Origin: Micropterix aruncella
Lineage: Eukaryota; Arthropoda; Insecta; Lepidoptera; Micropterigidae
Length of the DNA: 64,000 nt
Assembly: GCA_944548615.1 (NCBI GenBank)
Contig: OX155980.1
Span: 62,183,582 to 62,247,581 of the forward strand
Direction: 5' to 3'
Shown here: positions 21,936-32,440 of the stretch, piece after piece
How positions within the stretch are numbered: the first letter of the stretch is position 1
Layout: the number at the start of each line of letters is the position of its first letter
Position numbers and translations under genes: made by a program
The notes under the pieces: generated by a model
Database searches by the model: none
Told to the model about the DNA's origin: nothing
The model's input: only the letters and a program-made list of their open reading frames with translations

Positions 21936-23908
21936 TTATTATTTATTTTATTTATTTAAGTAATTCAAGAATAATTTAAAACAATTTTATCTTAGGAACT
22001 ATGCATTAAATATTTTAAACATTGAATAAATAGCAGAAAATGAATACATAGCAAAGTCCAGTGACAACGCCACCTAACTAGGCCGGGACCTGTTCTAAGG
22101 TGAACGTTTAATTTTGTGCGTGCTTGTTCATAATTGTGATTATTACAAAAACAAAATATTTTTGTAACAAAAAAAAAAAAAAAATAATAAATTGTCGTAA
22201 TAAAATAATTATTTGGTCACAAAAGAATAAACATGCAACAACTACCTTAAAAACTATTAAATACTTAAAATTAGGAGTAGAAAATAAACATGTAACTAAG
22301 ATTAAGAATATATATACACATATATACATACATACATACACATACAGATATATTTAAAAATAATAATATTAAATACAATAATAAAAAGTAATTTTAATAT
22401 GATATAAAATATAGTATAACATAAAATTCTAAATATTAATGTGTTCGAATTAGTATATTAATATATAATGTCCAATATTTTTGTGATTTTTTGTCGTCCC
22501 TCTTTTATAAGCCATTTTGTAAGTAGCCTTTTAAACTGGGTCTTATTTTGGGTCGATTTTATATCACCAGGAAGAGCATTGAAAAACCTTGGGGCTATGA
22601 ATGTATAGGAGCGCTGACCAAAAGCAGTATTCCTTCTGGGTACTATTATATTGCGGTCTTTGAAATACCTCGTTCTTATGGTACTTTGAGAAAAAATATT
22701 TATTTGGTCAAACTTAGTATAGGAGAGTGTGGCTTTTAAATATAGTTGCTTGGTATCCAACACATTATACTCCTTGAAAAGATCTTCCGAAGGATATCGA
22801 TACGGCTTTCGCATGAGAATCTTTAAAATCGACTTTTGTGCAACATCTAAGGGGTAAAGAATGGTCTTAGAACAACCGCCCCATCCTATCACCCCGTAGC
22901 TCAAGATACTTTCACACAATGCATAATAAACGCTTTTTAGTGTTCTCGGGTCTAAAATATTTCTTACCTCTTTGAAGGTATATCCCAGTTTACGAACTTT
23001 AGATGCTAATAAATCTATATGTTCTTGCCATCTTAGTTTGTTATCTACGGTGATGCCTAGATATTTTGTCGATTCCACTCTTTCTAAAGTATGACAGCTG
23101 CAACCAATTTGTCTATTACATGTATGAATAATGACGCTGTGCTCCGATGGGGGTTGGCCATTAATATTAATACTAAAGGTAATTAATTTTGTTTTTTCTA
23201 TATTTAGACTAAGCAGCGAGTTATGCAACCAATTCCTAACTATATGCATGCCTCTGTTGGCTTTATCAAAGGTCGTTTTCCAGTCTTCACCTTCGAATAT
23301 AATTGCAGTGTCGTCGGCAAAAGATATGGTTTTCCCTACTAGGTCACATAGGTTATTAATATAAATTAGAAATAGAGTAGGCCCGAGCACACTCCCTTGA
23401 GGTACCCCAAACGATATATCGACAGGATTACTGACAGTATTATGTATAGCCGTGATTTGCGTTCTATTTGACAGATAGCTCTTGAACCAATCTAGAGCGA
23501 CTGCTACACAACCAATGTCTCTTAGTCTCAGTAATAGTTTCTCATGCGAAACCGTATCGAAAGCCTTAGCGAGATCTAAAAATATGGCTAAACACTTGTT
23601 GCCTTTGTCCAGGATATTAGTAATTGTATTTGTCACATTTGCAATGGCATCCGTAGTCCCCATTCCCTCTCTGAAACCGAATTGATTGTTTGACAAAATG
23701 TTGTTTTCGTTCAGGTATTTCAAAAACCTAATTTTTACTATTTTTTCTATTATCTTCGATAATGTGCTAAGGATTGAAATAGGCCTATAGTTGGAAATAT
23801 CCTGCATGTTTCCACTTTTAAATATTGGAACAATTTTTGCACATTTTAAATTGTCAGGAAATATCCCCTCTCTAAAACTGGCGTTTATAATATGTGCTAT
23901 GGGCTCAC
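21936..23908 (-). mobile_element. LINE D inserted in SINE
   Basis: The minus-strand LINE starts within the RT domain at about 23908 (5' truncation), ends its ORF at 22458, has a 3' UTR of about 500 bp, and finishes with an AAATAAATAAAATAAATAAT tail at 21936-21960. Both junctions fall within SINE sequence. A short ACAT at both junctions could be part of the target duplication. It belongs to the CR1/Rex/Jockey group in broad terms; the exact clade is uncertain. Confidence 0.75.
22458..23908 (-). pseudogene. LINE D reverse transcriptase, 5'-truncated but open
   Basis: Open for about 480 codons without a stop. Blocks: SNYRPISILSTLSKIIEK at 45-62, QFGFREGMGTTDAI at 82-95, IFLDLAKAFDTVSH at 115-128, FGVPQGSVLGPTLF at 173-186, and the catalytic FADD at 203-206. 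STKYLGI then VDNKLRWQEHI and a long C-terminal domain follow. The apparent first six residues (MNCFYV, starting at 23927) come from the SINE, not the LINE. Lacking the endonuclease it cannot be autonomous, yet the frame is intact over all RT blocks, which suggests a young insertion. Confidence 0.85.
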
Positions 23909-24829
23909 TTACATAGAAACAATTCATAGAAGGGTTGGTTATAAGAAATTACCATTTGATAATTGACCAGCACATTGTGAATTTTTCACAATGATGAGTA
24001 GAAACAAACAAATATTTACATAAGTATAAACACCGTTTTTTGGTTATCAGAGGACAATTACAATAATATTAGTAAAAGTCTTTAACTTAAAGCGTTCAAG
24101 TCGCACTTCTCGAGGCATGTGAAAAAGGTCGTCCACACATACGTTTACACGTGCACGACTCACGCACACATCATATGCCGTGTTTGTGTTTTTTTTTATA
24201 CATACGTAGTTGTAAGGCTCGGGGAGATTTTCGAGATAGGTAGCTATAAGTAACATTAACATTACAATTTATAATATTCGATCTGTTTTATTTTTGATTT
24301 CGAGAAATCAGACTAACTAAAAAAAGATATAATCGCAGATTATTAAAAGAAAAAAAGAATGTTAAAAACAATTTTTAAGTTCAAAAATGCCATTTTTAGG
24401 TTTTCATTTCGTCGTCTGTCCGTCCGCCTCTCTGTCTGGATATCACAGTACGTAAAGATTACAGGAAAAATAAAATAATGATTGTGACTATTATTTTTTA
24501 TTATAATATATAATTATACCCATTGATTTCATGTAAATAGAAAGTACTTTCGTAGAAGATCCATTTTAATAAGATCTTACCTGCAGAGTTAAATAAATCT
24601 TATTTGCAGACCATAATGTTTTAAATACTAAAATTTCTGTGACATGTTCAACGCATTTTTAAAAATATTTTTTACAAAAATTTGAACAAAACCCTGTTTT
24701 AAAGAAGTGTAACAATTTATAACTTTCAATTACGTGATCGATGGTATAATCTGTTATAAAAAATCTAAATCAATGGACTGCTAAAACTTATTTTTAGACA
24801 ATATTTCTGAACAATTTTCATGGCATGAA

Positions 24830-25090
24830 CGGAACCCACAGCGTGCGTACAACTCGCAAATTTATTTGGCATTTAATATCTCATTCTTTGTTCAACAATA
24901 TCAATGATTTTGTTTATGAAAATCGACCTATTACATCTGCTAATTAATTTCATAAATAAAGTCGATTAGCAATTGGCCAATAAAAATTTGAATTTCGAAC
25001 GCGCGTAATCTCATTCGATTTAAATATCAAATTCAAACGTGGGTCCCGGGAGCCTTCGAATTCGAATTTCGAACGATCCACGTATCACAA
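24830..25090. other. possible conserved non-coding (enhancer-like) segment
   Basis: This stretch differs from its surroundings. It combines TTGTTTATGAAAATCGAC (forkhead-like), GCTAATTAATTTCATAAATA (homeodomain and caudal-like), GATTAGCAATTGGCCAATAA (inverted CCAAT) and repeated GAATTTCGAACG. No reading frame or repeat copy explains it. The call is inference from motif density only. Confidence 0.2.
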
Positions 25091-25203
25091 GCGTTACCGC
25101 TTTTATAGGCCTTTTAATTTGATTACTGTATGGAGGAAATTAAAGATTATTTGTGTCGCTTGTATACGACATATAACAACCAACATTTTACAATGTGTTT
25201 TCA

Positions 25204-25515
25204 GCCTAGCATGGCATCTGTGTCCTGAATTTTACGACCCAGCAGGACACCTGCTACCGAGTCTCTAAGTCCAATATTTCGAAATTGAAGTATGACTAGC
25301 GCGCTCTCTGGTGGACCGAACGTCAACCACAATTCCCAACTCATGCCGTGACTAAATGATGCCTGCATGCCAAATTTTAGCACAATCAGATAAAGCGTTT
25401 GGACGCTAGTGGAGGAATACACACACAGAGAGAGAGACAGACACACAGGCACACAGACAGACTTCGGGCTTGAAATTGTCCTTATCGTCTGTAAAAGGGG
25501 GGGGGGGGATATGTA
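25204..25515 (+). repeat. family W, partial copy
   Basis: Contains GAGTCTCTAAGTCCAATATT, GCGCTCTCTGGTGGACCGAA, ATGCCTGCATGCCAAATTTT, GCGTTTGGACGCTAGTGGAG, a CACAGAGAGA/CAGACACA tract, and a poly-G run at 25498. The outer ends of the family are missing. Confidence 0.6.
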
Positions 25516-25839
25516 TATTGATCTCGAAAATACCTTCTAGTCGGTAAAGTAAAATACTGGTGCATCCACAAGTATTACAAAATGTTTTATGCGAATGCAC
25601 CCATATAATAACGTGTTAGTCACTATTTTATGTTTGCGTATTGCCAACTGATCTGATAGCCAACAGAAAAGGTATTTATATCTCAAGCGATAAGAAAATC
25701 CACGATTAAACACTATTTACTGTCATTTGCCATCATTCGCTTCGTTCCAAACCGATTACGCATTTCATTCATACTGGCACGCGTGTATATTTCTTGAGTG
25801 ACCGTGACCGCAGGTCTTCTTTATGGAATATTATAATTC

Positions 25840-26380
25840 GCGGCTAAAGGTGACTGACAATCGACGATCTCGGCTTCTGACTATTATCAATAGCAGATCT
25901 ATGGTTCCTTAGAAAGTTTTATATAGCATTGCATACTGTTCAATGCCACCGTAACTCAATTTGTTTAAGTCGCAGAATAAAACGTATGGAAAGTGACGTT
26001 GGAATCACGCTCGACTGAAGATCAAAAGTCCCGACTTCTGCCCCTTTTATCAACGATTGTGCTAGGTTTCCTTAAAAACGTTTATATAGCAATTCATACT
26101 GGTTAATGCTACCATACATTATTTTGTTGCAAGTCGCAGGAGGAAACGTGTAAAAAGTGACGTTGCAATCACGCTCTCCTTGAATATCAACAGTCCCGAC
26201 TTATGCCTCTAATATTAAAGAGCTATGTTTCCTTAGACACATAGATTCATGCTGTGAAATTTGATTAAAAATCGACTTTGGAATCACTCTAGATTGAAGA
26301 TCAAGTCTCGACTTTTGCTTCTATTATCAAATATAGAGCCATATCTCCTTAGACTAAATATCAATAGTCTCGAGTCTTAT
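25840..26380 (+). repeat. diverged tandem array, about 160-bp unit
   Basis: Successive units share TTTATATAGCATTGCATACT / TTTATATAGCAATTCATACT (160 bp apart, at 25920 and 26080), GTGACGTTGGAATCACGCTC / GTGACGTTGCAATCACGCTC / CTTTGGAATCACTCTAG, and a CCCGACTT..TATCAA..TTTCCTTAGA block. About three to four units are visible, with divergence rising to the right. Confidence 0.7.
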
Positions 26381-26848
26381 CTTTATAATTTTCACCTAAC
26401 ATTATTTTGCATCAAAGAGCTATTTTTTTTTGTATCGAAATCTTTTGAATGCTTTCGTTGGATTATCGATAGTGCCACTGAAACCGCGACATTTAAAACT
26501 TTGCAGACATCCTTAACACATTGGATTTTGTTATATAAAATAGCCGATATTTGAGAATTACTATACTGGCAGATTTACTATACACCGTGGTCTAAAATGA
26601 CTTCGAAGAAATTAAAAAGTAACATAATTTATAATGGAATGCGTTGTGTTGACGGCAAATGTTTGATTATAACTATTTAAAATTAATTACTTTCGCTACG
26701 TTTTTATAACAAGAAGCAAGAGTTACTTTATATGATGCTGAAAAAAGGCAGTGTGAGATAGTTAACACTCTCGGTGTCAGTCGTCGGTTAGTTTCTTCAA
26801 CTATTAAACAATACGACGAGCTTGGCCGCATAGGGGACTGACCCGTGC

Positions 26849-27010
26849 ACACTATACCAGACAGTAGGTTTACTCTTGAGCTACATGGTCTTACGGGAAG
26901 AGGAATGTGGGCAGAGGGGTACGTCTTGACTAACGCCTTTATGCTGTGGTCCCGTGAGAGCGAGAAGGGGACTATTAGGACGTATAGGAACCAACACCAA
27001 ATCGAAAGAA
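26849..27010 (+). mobile_element. second copy of the hAT-like MITE (partial)
   Basis: Begins CACACTATACCAGACAGTAG, matching the terminal repeat of the MITE at 13349-13603. It then follows that element in reverse complement: TTTACTCTTGAGCTACA, GCGGGAAGAGG-like, GGGCAGAGGGGTACGTCT, AACGCCTTT. The far end could not be found. Confidence 0.55.
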
Positions 27011-27516
27011 CATTTGATCGCAACGTACAGACTAGGGTGAGAATATTGCCTCGAGATCGGCGGATAAGTCGTTCTACGATGCAACACATTGTTACATCTG
27101 ACCGCAATTTGACGGCATACCAACTGATAAAATGGTAACTTCTTGAGGAGGAAAGGCCTGCACCACATGCCAAAGAAATATAAATGAGATAAAAATCTAC
27201 ACTTACACGGGAATGGGTTAAAAATAACCGTGGAGTAAGAACGGAGTATTGTTTAGAATTTCTCTAAACGTTAGTCGCTGTAACAGCAGTACATTTTGGG
27301 GACTAATCAACTTTCTTGCCCAGAAATAGTCCATTTTTATTGTTTACATTATGTCACAAGCGATATCTCTGTTAAATAAAGTTATTCGCAAAAATGTTTG
27401 TCAGCGCTATTTTGGGCCAACATGTACATTGGTAAGAAGTACGGGGTGTCTCAAATGAAGTTTGTTTTTTGACGTATTAATATAAAAGAAAGGTTGTCGT
27501 CTGTCGATAAAATCTT

Positions 27517-28198
27517 GGGAGCTAATGGGCCCTTGCTGAGTTGGCCAAGAAGACCCAAATTAGTCTGGGTTGGTCACACTCACGGGTCAACATCCATCCG
27601 GCGGCCTCCACGCATGAAGTGTGAGCCCGGCTAGGACTCTGGCCTTAGGGGTAGTTTCCCCTAGGAGTCAACCTTCTGGCGCTCCTGGACGGTCTGCGCA
27701 CCGTGCGGCGTGAGCCAATCAAATGTGCATTCTGACCAACAGTCGGGGGAGTCTGGAAGTAGTACTGTTTCCTATAGAGCGGGGGTGGTTGCTGACCTTA
27801 CGGCGACTGCTCTTGAAACGACCATCGGTTACCCGATTCCCGATTCCCGGTGAACAGCCGGGCAAAGGATGTCATGGTCCGCGATTGATTCGGTTCACAC
27901 CGTTTCACAGCTTCGTAAGGAAGAGGACCGCGCAAGTGACCTCGAACTCGTAACCAGTCGAGTGACCGGAGTAAGCTGATCGTAACTGAAAGTAAGGGCG
28001 TGAGTCTAAGGGCCTGCTAGGTAACGTACCTGGTTATCTCGCGGATAAGGCGTTGGCCTCTTACAGGCATGTAGCGGAGCTTGACGATGGACTGTTTTGT
28101 CCTAAGTCTTCTGCGTTCACTTCACGGGAGATAGAAAGTACATTTCGTTAAAACTTCCTGAGGTGACGGGTTCACCCGTTATAGTTGACACCTCTAAT
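27517..28198 (+). mobile_element. retroposon family X, copy 1
   Basis: This 682-bp insertion is flanked by TGTCGATAAAATCTT (27502-27516) and TGTCGATGAAATCTT (28199-28213), a 15-bp duplication with one mismatch. It begins GGGAGCTAATGGGCCCTTGC, has GGCGGCCTCCACGCATGAAG internally, and ends GTGACGGGTTCACCCGTTAT then AGTTGACACCTCTAA. There is no poly(A). Long duplications imply target-primed reverse transcription. A small frame, MCILT...GSLEVVLFPIERGW, recurs in the 40.2-kb copy, but I doubt that it is coding. Confidence 0.75.
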
Positions 28199-28244
28199 TG
28201 TCGATGAAATCTTTATTTAATACTAAAACAGACAGTTTAGGGAT

Positions 28245-28482
28245 TTACTTCTCAAGAATAATGACGCCTAAATGTAAATTATCAGGTTTACGGCACTCAG
28301 TTAAACAAACAGCAAAATTTCTCATGTCGGCTCGGCATGTAGAATGCTATTTCGTAATGCATACTGCGCCATTGAAGTCGTATTATTGACGTACACTTTG
28401 GATTCGAGATATCCCCATAAGAAAAAGTCCATCGGGCTCAAATCAAGACTGCGCGGGGGCCTATTTATGTCACCCCTCCTAG
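28245..28482 (-). pseudogene. mariner-like transposase, C-terminal piece
   Basis: The minus frame reads RRGDINRPPRSLDLSP then MDFFLWGYLESKVYVNN. This is the third catalytic-residue block (PPRSPDLSPMDFFLWG in intact relatives) of an IS630/Tc1/mariner transposase. The tail continues to about 28245 with stops. The N-terminal partner lies at 32441-32600; removing the intervening element and one TAG copy puts both pieces in one frame. Confidence 0.8.
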
Positions 28483-29157
28483 TAGCTGGGGATTTAGTGC
28501 GATGTACCCTACATTTTGTGATTAAAGCCTCATACTTGGCACAATTGTTCCATAGGTGGTCCTGAGTGGATTTAGACCGGGAGCCATCGGCGACCACCCC
28601 GGGGGTGGCGGGGGGAGGAGGTGGAAAATTGATTCCGCCGCGCGTCACTTTGAGCCCTATATCTCTCAGACTATAGGTACCAGGGAAAGTAGGATATCAT
28701 TTTCGGATAATGTAGTAATGACTAATTCATTTTGGGAAGAAAAAAAATACCTATCCATAGAAAAAATATAAAATAATTGGTAAAATCCAAAAATCGTTGA
28801 CATCTTTTTTTTACTTATACGAAGTTTACTTTTTAACCATAAGAGGTATCGGTATGCAAAAAATATATTCTGAAACCCACACTTATCTAAATTACAGACA
28901 TATACTTTTTATTGGACTGGTATTGCAAAATATGAGTGAAAAAAATATAATTCATCGCACGGCAGACCGGCGTATTACGTTTGTTACGTAGAGACGGGCA
29001 TCGATCCAAGTTAGATAAGTACTTATCGGATTATTTAGTTTCTGCGATAGGCCAGTGAGTTAAAAACAATAAGTAAAGTCGTTATTATTATTATTATAAC
29101 TATATTATTATTGTTTTTTTCAAAATAATTCATCATTCACACACCGTACCTAACTGA
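28483..29157 (+). repeat. left terminal inverted repeat (675 bp)
   Basis: Pairs with 31744-32437. Shared landmarks: GGCACAATTGTTCCATAGGT, TGGTCCTGAGTGGATTTAGA, CGCGCGTCACTTTGAGCCCT, AATTCATCGCACGGCAGACC, and the inner end TCATTCACACACCGTACCTA. A GC-rich GGGGGTGGCGGGGGG patch lies near 28605. Small indels separate the arms. Confidence 0.85.
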
Positions 29158-30014
29158 TATTTGTGCTTACATACCTTAAATACCTAAGTAATAATTTATC
29201 TGCAATCCCTACCACTTCGTTGAAAAAATAATAATTAGTAGTATATATGATACAAGAACATACCTACCCATACTTACTTAATTGCTAGAAGAAACTATTA
29301 AAACACTGTAAAAAGGCTATTCATTTGAATGCCCATTTTCAAATTTCTCATTTCATTTTAGGTGAAACAGGGGCTACACCCTCGATCTTCGTGGCCCTAT
29401 AACTAAAAAAATTATGTGCTAGACTTTACAAATTTTATACCAATTTAGATGATGAATTTGTACTTTTAGCTTTTAAATATATGATTAACTTTAATCTTAT
29501 TATTTAACTCTTTACTGACTATTTTGTATATTACCTACTATCAAAAACTTTTAGTACGTTTTGGAACCTACTCGAATTATTGACTATTTCAAATATTAGG
29601 CGTCTATGTTGATTATTTAACTTTTTACTGACTATTTTAGTTAGTATGATGAGTAACTCTTAGTAGGTACCCATTCAAATTATTAACTCTTTTAATAAAT
29701 AAGCGTTCATTTTGTTTTGTAATAAGATTTTACAATAAATAGCTTTTAGTAGGTTCCAAAGTTTCTGAGATACTATATTTCTAATCTAATAGCTAAATTC
29801 TTAACAACCTACATATGTCTGTTAAGTAAAGATTAGAGAAGTAATTAGACTACCTAATACAAATATTTTTCCACGTTCAAGAGCGATTTTTAGCCACCAA
29901 TTGGACACGACGTAAATGTTATGTATGTTATAGACTTAATATATCCTATCTATACTTACTTAATATAAAACAAACATTATAGTTTTTACCTTAGGTAGTC
30001 GCAATATCATGAGA

Positions 30015-30822
30015 GCAGAGAGATACTGGTGGCGTTTCCCAAAACCTTTGTGCACCCACAGCTCCTCAAGCTGTGTAATTGTGGTAATTTGCACTTCTGC
30101 TGGTCTGCGAAGTCAGTATCCACAGTCAGTAGCATATTTTTTGTCAAGCCATGAGCGACAGTGTCAGATACATGCACCATCATTCATCGTGGTTACGTAT
30201 CACGTAACTACGATGAAACGTACGCGTTGTGTCACGTGTGATATTGGTTAAAATATTTGGTCCAACTATGTTGCAAACTTCCTTGCCGTTATCAGAGCAA
30301 ACAATCCTTCCTTAAGCAATTGTTCATCATCCAATTGGCTTAAACTTTAGGTAGTTTCGTCGTAGCAGTGACCCGTTTTCTTTGAACGTTTTCCTCCGTT
30401 AATATTTTTTATGCTTTCGTTGTTATGTTCCAAACCATATTTAATTTTGAAACCCTGTAAGTTCTTTGCAAAGAAATGGTATACATACTGGTGTACCTAT
30501 TCTCCAAAGTCTTTCTATGGCCAGAACTCAGTATGTGTACTAATACAGATCCATCTAGAATTTTCGCTGAGACTTGTGGGGCGTTTGGAACGGTTGCAGT
30601 TCCAAAAATACTGGTAATCGATTTTAGTAGGTCTGACCTTCTTTCAGATCGCAATTTATCCATTGAAGAAAGTGCTAGAGGACAGGCTTGGTTTTCTTGC
30701 GCCAAGAATGAATTGAGATCTTCTACTCTGTGCTCACAGGTTGCAAAATAAAGTTTGCTGAATAGACTGTAGTCATTCTCAAGGCCTCTTATCTTTGCTT
30801 TCGTTTTGCTTTCACTCTTTTT
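30015..30822 (-). pseudogene. XPG/FEN-like nuclease-type transposon protein, degraded
   Basis: The first part (30822-30411) is open for about 137 codons: ENDYSLFSKLYFATCEHRVE, then LAQENQACPLALSS, SITSIFGTATVPNAPQVSAK, ILDGSVLVHIL, and LNMVWN. The next parts are in other frames: RKRVTATTKLPK near 30340, VDTDF near 30130, and LEELWVHKGFGKRHQYL near 30040. This order (GTAT-PNAPQVSAKILDGSVLVH, VDIVWD, RVTATTKLPKNW, TVDTDVVVLA, ELWVAFGTGK) is that of an uncharacterised multi-copy invertebrate family I recognise. Reading DTD as an XPG-type metal site is inference. At least three frameshifts are present. Confidence 0.6.
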
Positions 30823-31200
30823 TATGTGTTTTAATAACTTGTATGTTTATATTGTGTATCTACTTGTTGTATAAGGAGATATTACCAAGTTTGGTTGGAT
30901 CCAGCAAACTTTTTTAAGAGTTTGTGTGTAATCTTCCTTCACAAATGTTATGTAATATTATATAGTATAATAGTAAAGTTATGCAGAAATATTATTTTTT
31001 TAAGATATGACATGCAGAAGTTCGTTCTCTGTCCCCATTTCGGGCCGTCTGGGGTTCGACGGTAAATATCAATTCTGGACGTTTCGGGCCGTCTGGTACG
31101 CGAGGGCTTAAGAGCAATAGCTTTATAAGCTCAATAACTCTTTGCCGCTTTTTCCGCCGCATTTACAACTTCAGTACAGTACAACTGCCGCTGCCTGCAT

Positions 31201-31383
31201 TTACAACTTCAGTACATAGAAGTCTGGAGACTGTTCGACAAAAGGATTTCCTGGTGTATTTATTGTAGCTACCGGTGATTGCAGGTCTAGAATAAAGTTC
31301 ATCTTATTTGCGGCAGTGTCAGAAAGATGGCTGCCGTGTTCTTCTGTTGCGCTGTTCTCCCAAATACAAAACATCCTGCTCAA
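31201..31383 (-). pseudogene. possible upstream piece of the same transposon protein
   Basis: A 60-codon frame on the same strand lies upstream of the nuclease pseudogene. It reads HLSDTAANKMNFILDLQ and NTPGNPFVEQSPDFYVLK. A W-x-NPF block occurs upstream of the nuclease domain in the related invertebrate family as I recall it, but the match is thin. Confidence 0.25.
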
Positions 31384-31743
31384 AACTGCATACGGTATCT
31401 ACCAATTCAGGTCCAGCGAGAAGCCAAGTCAGGTTTTTCAGTCAAACCAATTAATTCTGTGATGTGTAAAATAATATTATGTTGTATAATGAAGAAGTAA
31501 TCACAAACTATTTAGCGTAAAGATGAATGCAAGAGTAAAAATAGGTCCTACCTACATCTCCTTTTAATATTCGCATTCATTTGCTCATGTGCTTGGTTCT
31601 TAGCCATCCCCGTAAACTTGCGATAGCTTTTTCGATCCAGAAATTACACATTTTCATAATGCTTTAATAATTCTCCGCACGGCAGACAAATTATTTCACT
31701 GTTTACTACTGAACTGAGTGGGTCGACCAAAAGGTCCACCCAC

Positions 31744-32437
31744 TCAGTTAGGTACGGTGTGTGAATGATGAATTATTTTTTATTAAATAGAAAAAAGCAA
31801 TAATAATATAATTATCATACTAATTATTACTATTGTACTTGTTATTTTTAACACACAAACCTATCGCAGAAACTAAATAATCCTATAAGTACTTATCTAA
31901 CTTTGCTCGATGCCCGTATCTACTTAGGCGTAATGCACCGGTCTGCCGTGCGATGAATTATATTTTTTTCACTCACTTTTTACTATGATAAGTCTAATAA
32001 AATATATACTGGTGTAATTAAGATAAGTGTGGCTTTCTGAATATATTTTTTAAATACCGATAACTCTTATGGTTAAAAAGTAAACTTTGAATAGGTAAAA
32101 AAAAGATGTGAATGATTTTTGGATGTTACCAATTATTTCACATTTTTTCTATGGACCGGTATTTTTTTTCTTCCAAAAATGAATTCGTTATCATTGAGTT
32201 ACCCGAAAATGATATTCCACTTGCCCTAGTACCTATATTCCGAGAGATATAGGGCTCAAAGTGACGCGCGGCGGAATCAAATTTCCACCCCCTCCCCCCG
32301 CCACCCGCGGGGTGGCCCCCGATGGCTCCCGGTTTAAATCCACTCAGGACCACCTAAGGAACAATTGTGCCAAGTATGAGCCTTTAATCACAAAATGCAG
32401 GGTTCCCATACAAACTGTTGCACTAAATCCCCAGCTA
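31744..32437 (-). repeat. right terminal inverted repeat (694 bp)
   Basis: Reverse complement of 28483-29157, with scattered substitutions and a 10-bp-scale indel near the outer end. Just inside it, at 31725-31757, is a short hairpin (AACTGAGTGGGT / ACCCACTCAGTT) not present in the left arm. Confidence 0.85.
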
Positions 32438-32440
32438 TAG

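Larger units (their letters stand above)
21766..24015 (+). mobile_element. tRNA-derived SINE, copy 2, split by a LINE
   Basis: The left part, 21766-21935, has GGTGGCATAGTAGTCAAGTC (A-box region), a degraded B-box, and ATTGCATTGCAATTATGTCG. The right part, 23909-24015, has ACATAGAAACAATTCATAGA, AGGGTTGGTTATAAGA, and the end GAGTAGAAACAAAC. Joined across the LINE, they follow the same order as the SINE at 59288-59570. The LINE therefore inserted after the SINE. Confidence 0.7.
28483..32437 (-). mobile_element. 3,955-bp DNA transposon with long TIRs, probably Academ-like
   Basis: Both ends read inward as TAGCTGGGGATTTAGTGC. The flanks are TAG at 28480-28482 and TAG at 32438-32440, a perfect 3-bp target duplication. 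Inverted repeats of about 675 and 694 bp occupy the ends. The interior, read on the minus strand, contains a degraded gene whose motifs match a multi-copy invertebrate protein family with an XPG/FEN-like nuclease signature. From general knowledge, Academ elements have 3-4-bp duplications and one subgroup encodes an XPG-like nuclease; that fit is why I propose Academ. The TIRs have diverged and the gene is broken, so the copy is dead. Confidence 0.65.

Noticed and set aside
23131..23685. Plus-strand frames over LINE D (and similar frames over LINEs A and B)
   Set aside because: Shadows of the RT coding strand.
30009..30251. 80-codon plus frame
   Set aside because: Antisense shadow of the nuclease-type pseudogene on the minus strand.
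28483..32437. CRISPR-like or segmental inverted duplication reading of the 675-bp inverted repeats
   Set aside because: The precise TAG duplication, matching end sequences and restored transposase frame fit a transposon insertion better.
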